Source: Ruegeria pomeroyi
Lineage (GTDB): Bacteria > Pseudomonadota > Alphaproteobacteria > Rhodobacterales > Rhodobacteraceae
Length of the DNA stretch: 64,000 nucleotides
Assembly: GCF_021405525.1 (NCBI RefSeq)
Contig: NZ_JAGQAG010000001.1
Span: forward strand, 1,116,001 to 1,180,000
Direction: 5' to 3'
Both the position numbers and the translations under genes were made by a program. A model generated the notes under the pieces. That model ran no database searches, was not told the DNA's origin, and saw only the letters and a program-made list of their open reading frames with translations. Positions 33,291-41,171 of this stretch are shown piece by piece; within the stretch, counting starts at the first letter, position 1, and every line of letters begins with the position of its first letter.

Positions 33291-34925
33291 ATGCCCCGTG
33301 CCTTCCTGGCAAGTGTTGCCAATCGTCTCGCCATTCCCGACCTGCGCTGGATGCCGGACGAGCCGCTGACCGCCTCGCGCCTCAGGATCGAGCTGTTGTC
33401 GGGACTGACCGTGGCGCTGGCGCTGGTGCCCGAGGCGGTGGCCTTTGCCTTTGTCGCCGGGGTGCACCCGCTGGTGGGGCTTTACGCGGCCTTTCTGGTC
33501 GGGCTGATCACCGCGCTGATCGGCGGGCGGCCGGGCATGATCTCGGGCGCAACCGGGGCGCTGGCGGTGGTGATGGTGGCGCTGGTGGCGCAGCATGGGG
33601 TCGAGTACCTGTTTGCAACCGTGGTGCTGATGGGGCTGTTGCAACTGGTCGCCGGGGTCATGCAATGGGGCAAGTTCATCCGGCTGGTGCCGCATCCGGT
33701 CATGCTGGGCTTTGTCAACGGGCTGGCCATCGTGATCTTTCTGGCCCAGATGGGTCAGTTCAAGGTGCCCGGCAGCATGGAAAATACCGGCCACGGGATG
33801 GGCGGCGGCGAATGGCTGTCCGGTGGCCCGCTGATGCTGATGCTGGCGCTGGTGGCGCTGACCATGGTGGTGATCTGGATCATGCCGCGGGTGACGCGGG
33901 TGATCCCTGCACCACTCGCGGGCATCGCCGTGGTCGCCGCGCTGGTGATCGGCGCCGGGCTGGATGTGCCACGGGTTGGCGACATGGCCTCTATCGAGGG
34001 CGGGTTGCCGCAGTTCCACATCCCGATGGTGCCGCTGAATTGGGAAACGCTGGAAATCATCCTGCCCTACTCCGTCATCCTCGCGGCGATCGGGTTGATC
34101 GAGTCGCTGCTGACCCTGAACCTGGTGGGCGACATCACCGGCAAGCGGGGCGGGGCCAGCCAGGAATGTATCGCCCAGGGCGCGGCCAATGTGGTGACCG
34201 GCTTCTTTGGCGGCATGGGCGGCTGCGCGATGATCGGCCAGTCCATGATCAACGTGAAATCCGGCGGCCGGACCCGTGTGGCAGGTATCGCGGCGGCGCT
34301 GTTCCTTTTGCTCTTCATCCTTGTCGGCGCGCCGCTGATCGAGCAGATCCCGCTGGCCGCGCTGGTCGGTGTGATGTTCATGGTGGTGATCGGCACCTTT
34401 GCCTGGAACTCGCTGATGATCCTGCGCAAGGTGCCGCTGACCGATGCCTTTGTCACCGTTCTGGTCACCGTGGTGACCGTGATGGAGGACCTCGCGGTTG
34501 CCGTGGTGGTGGGGGTCATCGTCTCGGCGCTGGCCTATGCCTGGAACAACGCCAAGCGCATCCATGCGGTGACGCGCGAGTCGCATACCGCAAAGGGCGC
34601 CAAGGTCTATGAGATTCAGGGGCCGCTGTTCTTTGGTTCGACCGACGGGTTCGTGGAACTGTTCGAGGTCGAACAGGACCCCGCAACCGTGATCGTCGAT
34701 TTCAAGGAGAGCCGGGTTGTCGACCAGTCGGCGTTGCAGGCGATCGAGGCGGTAGCGCTCAAATACGAGGCGGCGGGCAAGCAGGTGATGCTGCGGCATC
34801 TGAGCCGCGACTGCCACCAGCTGTTGACCAAGGCCGGGCATCTGATGGTCGACAGCGACGATGACCCCGATTACGGGCTGGCGGTGGATTACTCGGTCCG
34901 GACCGGCATCCTGGGTGGTCACTGA
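33291..34925 (+). CDS. SulP-family anion transporter with STAS domain
   Basis: A 544-residue transporter with 10-12 hydrophobic segments over residues about 25-420. Family motifs: VALALVPEAVAFAFVAGVHP, VGLITALIGGRPGMISGATG and ESLLTLNLVGDITGKRGGAS. The last about 110 residues are a STAS domain (YEIQGPLFFGSTDGFVELFE; VIVDFKESRVVDQSALQAIE). Substrate is sulfate, bicarbonate or another anion. Terminator hairpin follows. Confidence 0.93.
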   Translation: MPRAFLASVANRLAIPDLRWMPDEPLTASRLRIELLSGLTVALALVPEAVAFAFVAGVHPLVGLYAAFLVGLITALIGGRPGMISGATGALAVVMVALVAQHGVEYLFATVVLMGLLQLVAGVMQWGKFIRLVPHPVMLGFVNGLAIVIFLAQMGQFKVPGSMENTGHGMGGGEWLSGGPLMLMLALVALTMVVIWIMPRVTRVIPAPLAGIAVVAALVIGAGLDVPRVGDMASIEGGLPQFHIPMVPLNWETLEIILPYSVILAAIGLIESLLTLNLVGDITGKRGGASQECIAQGAANVVTGFFGGMGGCAMIGQSMINVKSGGRTRVAGIAAALFLLLFILVGAPLIEQIPLAALVGVMFMVVIGTFAWNSLMILRKVPLTDAFVTVLVTVVTVMEDLAVAVVVGVIVSALAYAWNNAKRIHAVTRESHTAKGAKVYEIQGPLFFGSTDGFVELFEVEQDPATVIVDFKESRVVDQSALQAIEAVALKYEAAGKQVMLRHLSRDCHQLLTKAGHLMVDSDDDPDYGLAVDYSVRTGILGGH

Positions 34926-34941
34926 CCCTTTGCCAAGCGGT

Positions 34942-34970
34942 GCGCGCCTGACGGCGCGCGCTTTCTTGTT
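34942..34970 (+). terminator. Terminator of the SulP gene
   Basis: Stem GCGCGCC / GGCGCGC with loop TGAC, then GCTTTCTTGTT. First of three hairpins in a row; the others are 34972-34989 (CCGCACC/GGTGCGG) and 34993-35009 (GCGAGGC/GCCTCGC). Confidence 0.75.
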
Positions 34971-34971
34971 G

Positions 34972-35038
34972 CCGCACCTTTCGGTGCGGGATGCGAGGCG
35001 CTGCCTCGCGCTCCGGGATATTTGGGGCAAGAGGAAAG
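34972..35038. repeat. Hairpins plus GAGTATTT-family motif, copy 1
   Basis: Two perfect 7-bp-stem hairpins (34972-34989, 34993-35009) followed by a divergent copy of the recurrent motif at 35015-35038 (GGGATATTTGGGGC then AAGAGGAAAG). Lies between convergent SulP and CatB-like genes. No protein-coding potential. Confidence 0.65.
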
Positions 35039-35043
35039 TGGGA

Positions 35044-35682
35044 TCAGGGGGCGAGGGCGGCGAGAGCGGCAAGATCGCCTGAGAGCAGCGCCGGTTCGGC
35101 GCGGGCGATGAGATCGGGCGGCCAGTCCCACCAGGCGAGCGATTGCAGCCGGGCAATGGTGTCGGGATCGAAACGGAAGCGGATCACCTGGCCGGGATTG
35201 CCGGTGACCACCGCGTAAGCGGGCACCGTGCCACGCACCACCGCGCCGGCGCCGATGATGGCGCCGTTGCCGATCCGCGCGCCGGGCAGGATCATCGCCC
35301 CATATCCGATCCAGACATCGTGGCCGACCACCGTATCGCGGCGGTCCGGCTGATAGGAGGTCATTTGCGCCGGGTCGAAGACCGGGAAGGGAAAGCAGGT
35401 GATCCCGTTCTGGGCGTGATTGGCCGAGGCGGTGATGAAGCGGACCCCGTGAGCGATCTGGCAGAAGCGGCCTAGTGTCAGCGTTTCGGCCGAAGTGGGA
35501 AACAGATAGGGCGCTAGCCGCGCCGCCCAATCCTTCGGCAGATCGAAATCAGAGGCATAGCTGTAGTCCCCGGCGCGGAACCGGGGATGGTCTATCACCC
35601 GGTTCAGGAACACGGTGCCAGCATGGTCGGACCCGTCAGGCAACGTGATCGGGTAGCGACGACCTGGGTCCGGAAGGGTCAT
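35044..35682 (-). CDS. CatB/Vat-type hexapeptide-repeat acetyltransferase
   Basis: A 212-residue left-handed beta-helix protein. [40 protein letters not shown], and [21 protein letters not shown] are the xenobiotic acetyltransferase hallmarks, and [14 protein letters not shown] carries the catalytic His of this group. Such enzymes O-acetylate chloramphenicol, streptogramins or sugars; antibiotic resistance should not be assumed. Its start overlaps the flavin-reductase stop by 4 bases. Confidence 0.88.
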   Translation of the reverse strand: MTLPDPGRRYPITLPDGSDHAGTVFLNRVIDHPRFRAGDYSYASDFDLPKDWAARLAPYLFPTSAETLTLGRFCQIAHGVRFITASANHAQNGITCFPFPVFDPAQMTSYQPDRRDTVVGHDVWIGYGAMILPGARIGNGAIIGAGAVVRGTVPAYAVVTGNPGQVIRFRFDPDTIARLQSLAWWDWPPDLIARAEPALLSGDLAALAALAP

Positions 35683-36287
35683 CTGTCGTCCGGGCGCGCA
35701 AGCGTAAAGAGGTCGCGCACGACGGTATAGTCACGATAGCCAAGCCGGGCCAGCGGTTGATAGGTGGTGACGTCGAAAATCCCGTCCTTAAGGCAGTCAT
35801 CGCGCATGTGGATACCGGTCACCTCGCCGAATACCACCCGATTGGACTCGCCGGGCAGCGTCACGATCTGCGTCAGCTTGCATTCCAGCGCGGCGGGCGC
35901 CCCGGCGATGCGGGCGCAGGCGATCGTTTCGCACTCGACGGGTGTCAGCCCGGCATGGGCGAATTCATCCACATCGCGCGGGAGACTCTCCGATGTCGCG
36001 TTCATCGCGTCGCGCATCGCGTATTCGACGATGTTGACGCAGAAGACACCTGTCGCCTCGATATTGGCGACGGTGTCCTTGGTGTTGTCCTGGTCGGGCT
36101 TGCTGCCCGTGGTCGAGAACATCACCTGAGGCGGGACATAGGCGGCACCATTGAAGAAGCTGTAGGGGGCAAGGTTGTTGGTGCCATCCGCAGCACGGGT
36201 GGATATCCAACCGATGGGGCGCGGCGTGATGATGGCGTTGAACGGGTTGTGCGGCAGGCCGTGCCCGTCTTCAGGTCGATAGAACAT
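35679..36287 (-). CDS. Flavin reductase-like domain protein
   Basis: A 202-residue FMN-binding split-barrel protein: [20 protein letters not shown], then [20 protein letters not shown] and [20 protein letters not shown], typical of the DIM6/NTAB flavin reductase group. It reduces FMN with NAD(P)H or acts as a flavin-dependent oxidoreductase. Translationally coupled to the acetyltransferase that follows. Confidence 0.9.
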   Translation of the reverse strand: MFYRPEDGHGLPHNPFNAIITPRPIGWISTRAADGTNNLAPYSFFNGAAYVPPQVMFSTTGSKPDQDNTKDTVANIEATGVFCVNIVEYAMRDAMNATSESLPRDVDEFAHAGLTPVECETIACARIAGAPAALECKLTQIVTLPGESNRVVFGEVTGIHMRDDCLKDGIFDVTTYQPLARLGYRDYTVVRDLFTLARPDDR

Positions 36288-36370
36288 GTGTCTTTGATCT
36301 CCAAGCGTTTGCCCTAGGGGTAACGAAGTGATAGGGCGATTTCCACCCGAAGGGAGAGGCAGGAAGACAG

Positions 36371-36859
36371 GTGATCGAGGTCAAACCGGAAACACCGGAC
36401 GATTGGTGGGAGGTCGAGGCGCTTTATGACCTGTGTTTTGCACCGGGCCGCACGGCGCTGTCCTCGTACCGGCTGCGCGATGATGTACCGCCAGTGGCCG
36501 GCCTGTCGCTGGTTGCGCGCGACAGCGATGGCACGCTGGCTGGTGCCATTCGGTTCTGGCCGGTGCATGTGGGCGATAGCGACGCGCTGCTCTTGGGTCC
36601 CGTGGCCGTCCACCCCACCCACCAGGGCGAGGGACTGGGTGGGTTCCTGATCCAGGAAGGGCTGGAGGCCGGCCGTGAAAGCGGTTGGGCGCGGGTGATG
36701 CTGGTGGGAGATGCACCCTATTACAGCCGCTTCGGATTTGCCCGGCTGGATGGGGTCGAGATGCCTCCGCCGACCAACCCCGACCGGGTGCTGGGGTTGG
36801 ATCTGGTGCCCGGCGCCTGGGCCGGAGTTTCAGGCCGGGTCACCCGCTGGACCCGTTGA
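36371..36859 (+). CDS. GNAT N-acetyltransferase (YhbS-like)
   Basis: A 162-residue acetyltransferase from a GTG start. LLLGPVAVHPTHQGEGLGGF is motif A with the Q/RxxGxG acetyl-CoA loop, followed by RVMLVGDAPYYSRFGFARLD. This YhbS-like group acetylates small molecules or proteins of unknown identity. GAGAGGCAGGAAG precedes the start. Confidence 0.88.
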   Translation: MIEVKPETPDDWWEVEALYDLCFAPGRTALSSYRLRDDVPPVAGLSLVARDSDGTLAGAIRFWPVHVGDSDALLLGPVAVHPTHQGEGLGGFLIQEGLEAGRESGWARVMLVGDAPYYSRFGFARLDGVEMPPPTNPDRVLGLDLVPGAWAGVSGRVTRWTR

Positions 36860-36908
36860 AATCGCATGATGCGATGCCGATCTTTGACTAACAGAGGAGG
36901 CATGCGCC

Positions 36909-37670
36909 ATGCAGGATATCGTGATCGTTGCCCCGGTGGATGCCGAGGCCGAGCTGGAGGCGCTGGCGAGACGCTATCGTGCGGCGGGCGGCACCGGGAT
37001 CCGGTTGCTGAACGCGCTGGGCGGGCAGGCAGAAGGGCTGCTTGACCGGCTGCCGCATCAGGTGCGTACCGGTCTGACCGAGGCGACCGAGCGGGCGCTG
37101 GTGCTGGCGATGCGTGCCGCACAAGGCTCGCGCCTGGCGGTGCCGGGACAGAGCGCGCGTACCAACATGATCTGGACCACAGCCATGGGCGCCGCCGGTG
37201 GCATGGGTGGGTTGCCTTCGGCGCTGGTCGAATTGCCAGCGACCACCACGGTTCTTTTGCGCGCGATACAGGACGTGGCCGCCGAACACGGGTTCGATCC
37301 CGCCGCCGAGAACGTGCAGTTCGACTGTATCCGGGTCTTTGCCGCCGCAGGCCCGTTGTCGACGGATGACGGCGCCGATCTGGGTTTTGTCTCGCTGCGG
37401 CTTACGCTGACCGGTGGGGCCTTGCACAAGATGATCTCGGCCGTGGCACCGCGACTTGCGACAGCATTGGGGCAAAAGCTGGCGGCGCAATCGGTGCCGG
37501 TGCTGGGCGCGGTTGCCGGGGCATCGGTGAACTATGTCTATACCCGCTATTACCAGCAGATCGCGCATGTGCATTTCGGGCTCAGGCGGTTGGCGGTGGA
37601 TGCGGATATTCCCCATGCCGAACTGGTTGCGCGCCTGTCGGACAAGATGGCGCTGGGCGAAGGGATGTAA
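36909..37670 (+). CDS. EcsC-family protein
   Basis: A 253-residue protein matching EcsC family layout: an N-terminal helical stretch, a Gly-rich central segment (WTTAMGAAGGMGGLPSALVE) followed by LPATTTVLLRAIQDVAAEHG, and a C-terminal GAVAGASVNYVYTRYYQQIA. Members are linked to ABC exporters in Bacillus but have no known activity. The upstream GAGGAGG gives a strong ribosome-binding site. Confidence 0.85.
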   Translation: MQDIVIVAPVDAEAELEALARRYRAAGGTGIRLLNALGGQAEGLLDRLPHQVRTGLTEATERALVLAMRAAQGSRLAVPGQSARTNMIWTTAMGAAGGMGGLPSALVELPATTTVLLRAIQDVAAEHGFDPAAENVQFDCIRVFAAAGPLSTDDGADLGFVSLRLTLTGGALHKMISAVAPRLATALGQKLAAQSVPVLGAVAGASVNYVYTRYYQQIAHVHFGLRRLAVDADIPHAELVARLSDKMALGEGM

Positions 37671-37738
37671 CCGCAGTTTCACAATTCCGCCGTTAATTGG
37701 TTTCAACCCGCGCGACCACGCGGACAGGACGGAGCGCG

Positions 37739-38239
37739 ATGAACGCAAAGCTCGACAAGGCGGTGACGATGCAAAGGGCGCAGGCGCTGACCCGGCTGCA
37801 ATATGGCGCGCTCTGCTACCGGTTCGACGGGGACACGCCCCTGGTGCTGCTGATCACCTCGCGCGGGACGGGGCGCTGGATTCTGCCCAAGGGCTGGCCG
37901 ATACCCGGCCTGGACGGAGCCGCCACCGCCGCACGCGAGGCGTGGGAGGAGGCGGGCGTCGTGGGGCGTGTCTCTCCGGTCCCGCTGGGGGCTTACCACT
38001 ATGCCAAGCTGCTCGATAAACGGCGCGAGGTTCCCTGCAAGGTCGAGGTATATCCGCTCTGCGTTGCGCGTCTGGAAGATGAATACCCCGAAACGGGCCA
38101 GCGGCAGCGGGTCTGGTTTGCCGCGACCGAGGCAGCCCGGAAGGTTGATGAACCGGAGCTGAAACAGCTGCTCGGGACACTCGATCCCATGGCGCTGCGG
38201 CGGTTGTGCCCGACCGCCACAGGGCCGCACTCCACTTGA
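37739..38239 (+). CDS. NUDIX hydrolase with divergent box
   Basis: A 166-residue NUDIX-fold protein from the ATG at 37739. The box reads PKGWPIPGLDGAATAAREAW then EEAGV: REAWEEAGV is canonical (66-74), but the Glu expected six residues after Gly52 is Leu58. The same PKGWP-type box is common in alphaproteobacterial DIPP-like NUDIX proteins. It likely cleaves a nucleoside-diphosphate-linked or diphosphoinositol-like substrate; the identity is unknown. Confidence 0.88.
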   Translation: MNAKLDKAVTMQRAQALTRLQYGALCYRFDGDTPLVLLITSRGTGRWILPKGWPIPGLDGAATAAREAWEEAGVVGRVSPVPLGAYHYAKLLDKRREVPCKVEVYPLCVARLEDEYPETGQRQRVWFAATEAARKVDEPELKQLLGTLDPMALRRLCPTATGPHST

Positions 38240-38290
38240 TCTTGCGGGATATGTGGATATCTACTGGGCGGACCGCAACGGAATGGCCAG

Positions 38291-38716
38291 ATGATTCAGT
38301 ATTCTCTGAAATGCAGCGCCGGGCACAGCTTTGACAGCTGGTTCCAATCGGCTGCCGCCTTTGAAAAACTGGCGGCGACCGGAATGGTCGCCTGCTCGGT
38401 CTGTGGCGGGACCGAGGTCGAAAAGGCGATCATGAGCCCCCGTGTCACCTCGGTCCGGTCCAACAAGGACGCCCGCCCGCTGACCGCGCCTGCAACGCCC
38501 GCCGAACAGGCACTGGCCGAGATCCGGCGCAAGATCGAGGCGAATTCCGACTATGTGGGCCGGGATTTCGCAACCGAGGCGCGCCGGATGCATCTGGGTG
38601 AGGCGCCGGAACGGGCGATCTATGGCGAGGCCAAGATGGAAGAGGCCAAGGCCCTGCTTGAGGACGGTATTCCCGTCGCGCCGTTGCCATTCCTGCCGAA
38701 CCGAAAGGCGAATTGA
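38291..38716 (+). CDS. DUF1178 protein
   Basis: A 141-residue protein with an N-terminal zinc-ribbon-like pair: LKCSAGHSFDSWFQSAAAFE and VACSVCGG (Cys8, Cys35, Cys38). The C-terminal half includes ATEARRMHLGEAPERAIYGE. This is the DUF1178 family, widespread in alphaproteobacteria with no established function. One base separates its TGA from the SDR start. Confidence 0.88.
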   Translation: MIQYSLKCSAGHSFDSWFQSAAAFEKLAATGMVACSVCGGTEVEKAIMSPRVTSVRSNKDARPLTAPATPAEQALAEIRRKIEANSDYVGRDFATEARRMHLGEAPERAIYGEAKMEEAKALLEDGIPVAPLPFLPNRKAN

Positions 38717-38717
38717 C

Positions 38718-39356
38718 ATGCATGTACTGATCACCGGCGGCAACCGCGGGATCGGGCGGGAGCTCGCCGCACAGTATCGCAAGGCGGGCCATGACGTCAC
38801 CGCCACCGCGCGCGATGACAGCTGCGATATCGCGCTTGATGTGACCGACCCGGTCCAGCACCGCGCCATGGCCGAGGTGCTGGCGGGGCGCCCCATTGAT
38901 CTGTTGATCTGCAATGCAGGCGTCTATCTGGACAAGGGGCTGTCGCTGGAGGGCTACACCGCGCAGGTCTGGACCGACAGCTTTGCCGCCAATGTCACCG
39001 GCGTCTTTCTGACCGTTCAGGCCCTGCTCCCCAATATCAGGGCCGCCGGCGGCAAGATTGCAATCATCTCGTCGCAGATGGCCTCGCACACGCGTGCGCC
39101 GGGCGGCAGCTATGCCTATCGCGCGTCCAAGGCTGCTGTGCTGAACCTGGGTCGCAACCTGGCTGCCGATCTGGCACCCGAGGGCATCGCCGTGGGCGTC
39201 TATCATCCGGGCTGGGTCCGTACCGACATGGGCGGTCAGGGCGGCGATATCGACGTTACCGAGGCGGCGGGCGGCCTGATCGAGCGCTTTGCCACGCTAT
39301 CGCCCGAGACGACGGGATGTTTCGAAACCTGGGACGGGCGCGCGCACCCTTATTGA
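38718..39356 (+). CDS. Short-chain dehydrogenase/reductase
   Basis: A 212-residue classical SDR: nucleotide motif TGGNRGIGRELAAQYRKAGH, LLICNAGVYLDKGL, catalytic Ser in IAIISSQMAS, then YAYRASKAAVLNLGRNL with the YxxxK pair. NAD(P)-dependent oxidation or reduction of an unknown carbonyl. Couples to the DUF1178 gene, and its end overlaps the convergent gene by 7 bases. Confidence 0.9.
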   Translation: MHVLITGGNRGIGRELAAQYRKAGHDVTATARDDSCDIALDVTDPVQHRAMAEVLAGRPIDLLICNAGVYLDKGLSLEGYTAQVWTDSFAANVTGVFLTVQALLPNIRAAGGKIAIISSQMASHTRAPGGSYAYRASKAAVLNLGRNLAADLAPEGIAVGVYHPGWVRTDMGGQGGDIDVTEAAGGLIERFATLSPETTGCFETWDGRAHPY

Positions 39357-39703
39357 GACGCGACCGCGGCCGCCGGCAGTTCGAATACCTCGCCTGGTGC
39401 AATGAAAATCCGCAGCGTATCGCCGGAGGTTTCCGAACTGACGGCAGAGGGCGAGCTGCTGGAAACCGGTTTGCCATCCTCGAAATAGATGTTGCGCACC
39501 GTCCCGCCGGGCAGGATGACAGCCAATGTGGCGGTACCATCCTCCTTGCGGCGCAGCTCTGCCGGGCAATCGGAAAGGGCCTGACCACCCGTCGCGCAGG
39601 GGACCGTTCCCAACGCGTTTTGTCCGTCGGTCCCGGATACGGTGGCGGCAAACGCCACAGGCGAAGACAGGATAAGGCTGACAGCGAGAATGGTGGCGCG
39701 CAT
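39350..39703 (-). CDS. Conserved-looking secreted protein, unknown function
   Basis: 117 residues from the Met at 39703 with signal peptide MRATILAVSLILSSPVAFAA. The mature part has a Cys pair (VPCATGGQALSDCPAEL), a TATLAVILPGGTVRNIYFED strand-rich region and GDTLRIFIAPGEVFELP. No family recognised. The longer frame to 39892 lacks a signal peptide. Overlaps the SDR end by 7 bases on the opposite strand. Confidence 0.7.
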   Translation of the reverse strand: MRATILAVSLILSSPVAFAATVSGTDGQNALGTVPCATGGQALSDCPAELRRKEDGTATLAVILPGGTVRNIYFEDGKPVSSSSPSAVSSETSGDTLRIFIAPGEVFELPAAAVASQ

Positions 39704-39885
39704 GGTCGTTCCTTGCTGGCTAACGGCTATGCAACGCTCGCATTCCGGCCCGGATCTGTAAAGCCCGTAGGCCGCCTTGCGGCCCTGCGTCAAATCGGTG
39801 CGGCCCCAATGCCCTCTTGCTCTTGTACCCCCCCTCGCATAAGAGGCTCGGGACATTTTTCCACAGGCGCGGAGACCTAGCCCCC

Positions 39886-41124
39886 ATGCCAACGCTCGTG
39901 ATGAAATTCGGCGGCACTTCGGTCGCCAATCTCGACCGTATCCGCCGCGCGGCCAAGCGCGTGGGCGTCGAAGTGGCCAAGGGCTATGACGTCATCGTCA
40001 TCGTCTCGGCCATGGCCGGCAAGACCAATGAACTGGTGGGCTGGGTCAACGAGACCTCGCCGCTGTTCGATGCGCGGGAATATGATGCGGTTGTGTCGTC
40101 GGGCGAGAATATCACCGCCGGCCTGATGGCGCTGACGCTGCAAGAGATGGATATCCCCGCGCGCAGCTGGCAGGGCTGGCAGGTGCCGCTGATGACCAAC
40201 AGCGCGCACAGCCAGGCCAGGATCGAAGATATCCCGCCGCACAATATCAACCAGAAATTCGCCGAAGGCATGAAGGTTGCGGTGGTCGCCGGGTTCCAGG
40301 GCGTCAGCCCCGAGGGCCGTATCACCACGCTGGGCCGGGGCGGGTCGGACACCACCGCCGTTGCCTTTGCCGCCGCCTTCCAGGCCGAGCGCTGCGACAT
40401 CTATACCGATGTGGATGGCGTCTATACCACCGACCCGCGCATCTGCACCAAGGCGCGCAAGCTGGAAAAGATTTCGTTCGAGGAAATGCTCGAACTGGCC
40501 TCGCTGGGGGCCAAGGTGCTGCAAACCCGCTCGGTCGAACTGGCCATGCGGTACAAGGTCAAACTGCGTGTCCTCTCCAGTTTCGAGGAACAATCCGACA
40601 CCGCCGGTACGCTGGTTGTCGATGAGGAGGAAATCATGGAATCCAATGTAGTCTCCGGCGTCGCCTATTCCCGCGACGAGGCCAAGATGACCGTTGTCTC
40701 GGTCCAGGACCGTCCCGGCGTTGCGGCCACCATCTTCAATGCGCTCAGCGAGGGCGGCGTGAACGTCGACATGATCGTGCAGAACGTGTCCGAGGAAGGC
40801 ATCACCGACATGACCTTCTCGTGCCCCACCGACCAGGTGGCGCGCGCCGAAAAGGCGATGAACGCGGTCAAGGACGCGGGCGAGCTGGAATTCGAGGACC
40901 TGCTGGTCGATTATGACGTCTGCAAGGTCTCGGTCGTCGGCATCGGTATGCGCAGCCAGTCGGGCGTGGCCGCCAAGATGTTCAAGATACTCTCGGATGA
41001 GGGGATCAACATCAAGGTGATTACAACCTCTGAGATCAAGATTTCCGTGCTGATCGACCGGAAATACATGGAACTTGCCGTGCAGGCGCTGCATGATGCG
41101 TTTGAACTGGACAAGGCGGCCTGA
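39886..41124 (+). CDS. lysC: Aspartate kinase
   Basis: 412 residues from ATG 39886. VMKFGGTSVANLDRIRRAAK, TLGRGGSDTTAVAFAAAF and DVDGVYTTDPRI identify the kinase domain; the C-terminal third has two ACT domains (VSVQDRPGVAATIFNALSEG; VVGIGMRSQSGVAAKMFKIL), so feedback control by lysine/threonine is expected. First step of the aspartate pathway leading to the threonine made by thrC. ptsP follows after 47 bases. Confidence 0.96.
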   Translation: MPTLVMKFGGTSVANLDRIRRAAKRVGVEVAKGYDVIVIVSAMAGKTNELVGWVNETSPLFDAREYDAVVSSGENITAGLMALTLQEMDIPARSWQGWQVPLMTNSAHSQARIEDIPPHNINQKFAEGMKVAVVAGFQGVSPEGRITTLGRGGSDTTAVAFAAAFQAERCDIYTDVDGVYTTDPRICTKARKLEKISFEEMLELASLGAKVLQTRSVELAMRYKVKLRVLSSFEEQSDTAGTLVVDEEEIMESNVVSGVAYSRDEAKMTVVSVQDRPGVAATIFNALSEGGVNVDMIVQNVSEEGITDMTFSCPTDQVARAEKAMNAVKDAGELEFEDLLVDYDVCKVSVVGIGMRSQSGVAAKMFKILSDEGINIKVITTSEIKISVLIDRKYMELAVQALHDAFELDKAA

Positions 41125-41171
41125 TCCAACCGGGACCGGGCGCGCCTGATCCTGCAACGGCGCGAGGGCCC

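Noticed and set aside
33249-35156. Long minus-strand open frame opposite the SulP gene
   Set aside because: Antisense of a clear transporter, His-rich, no domain.
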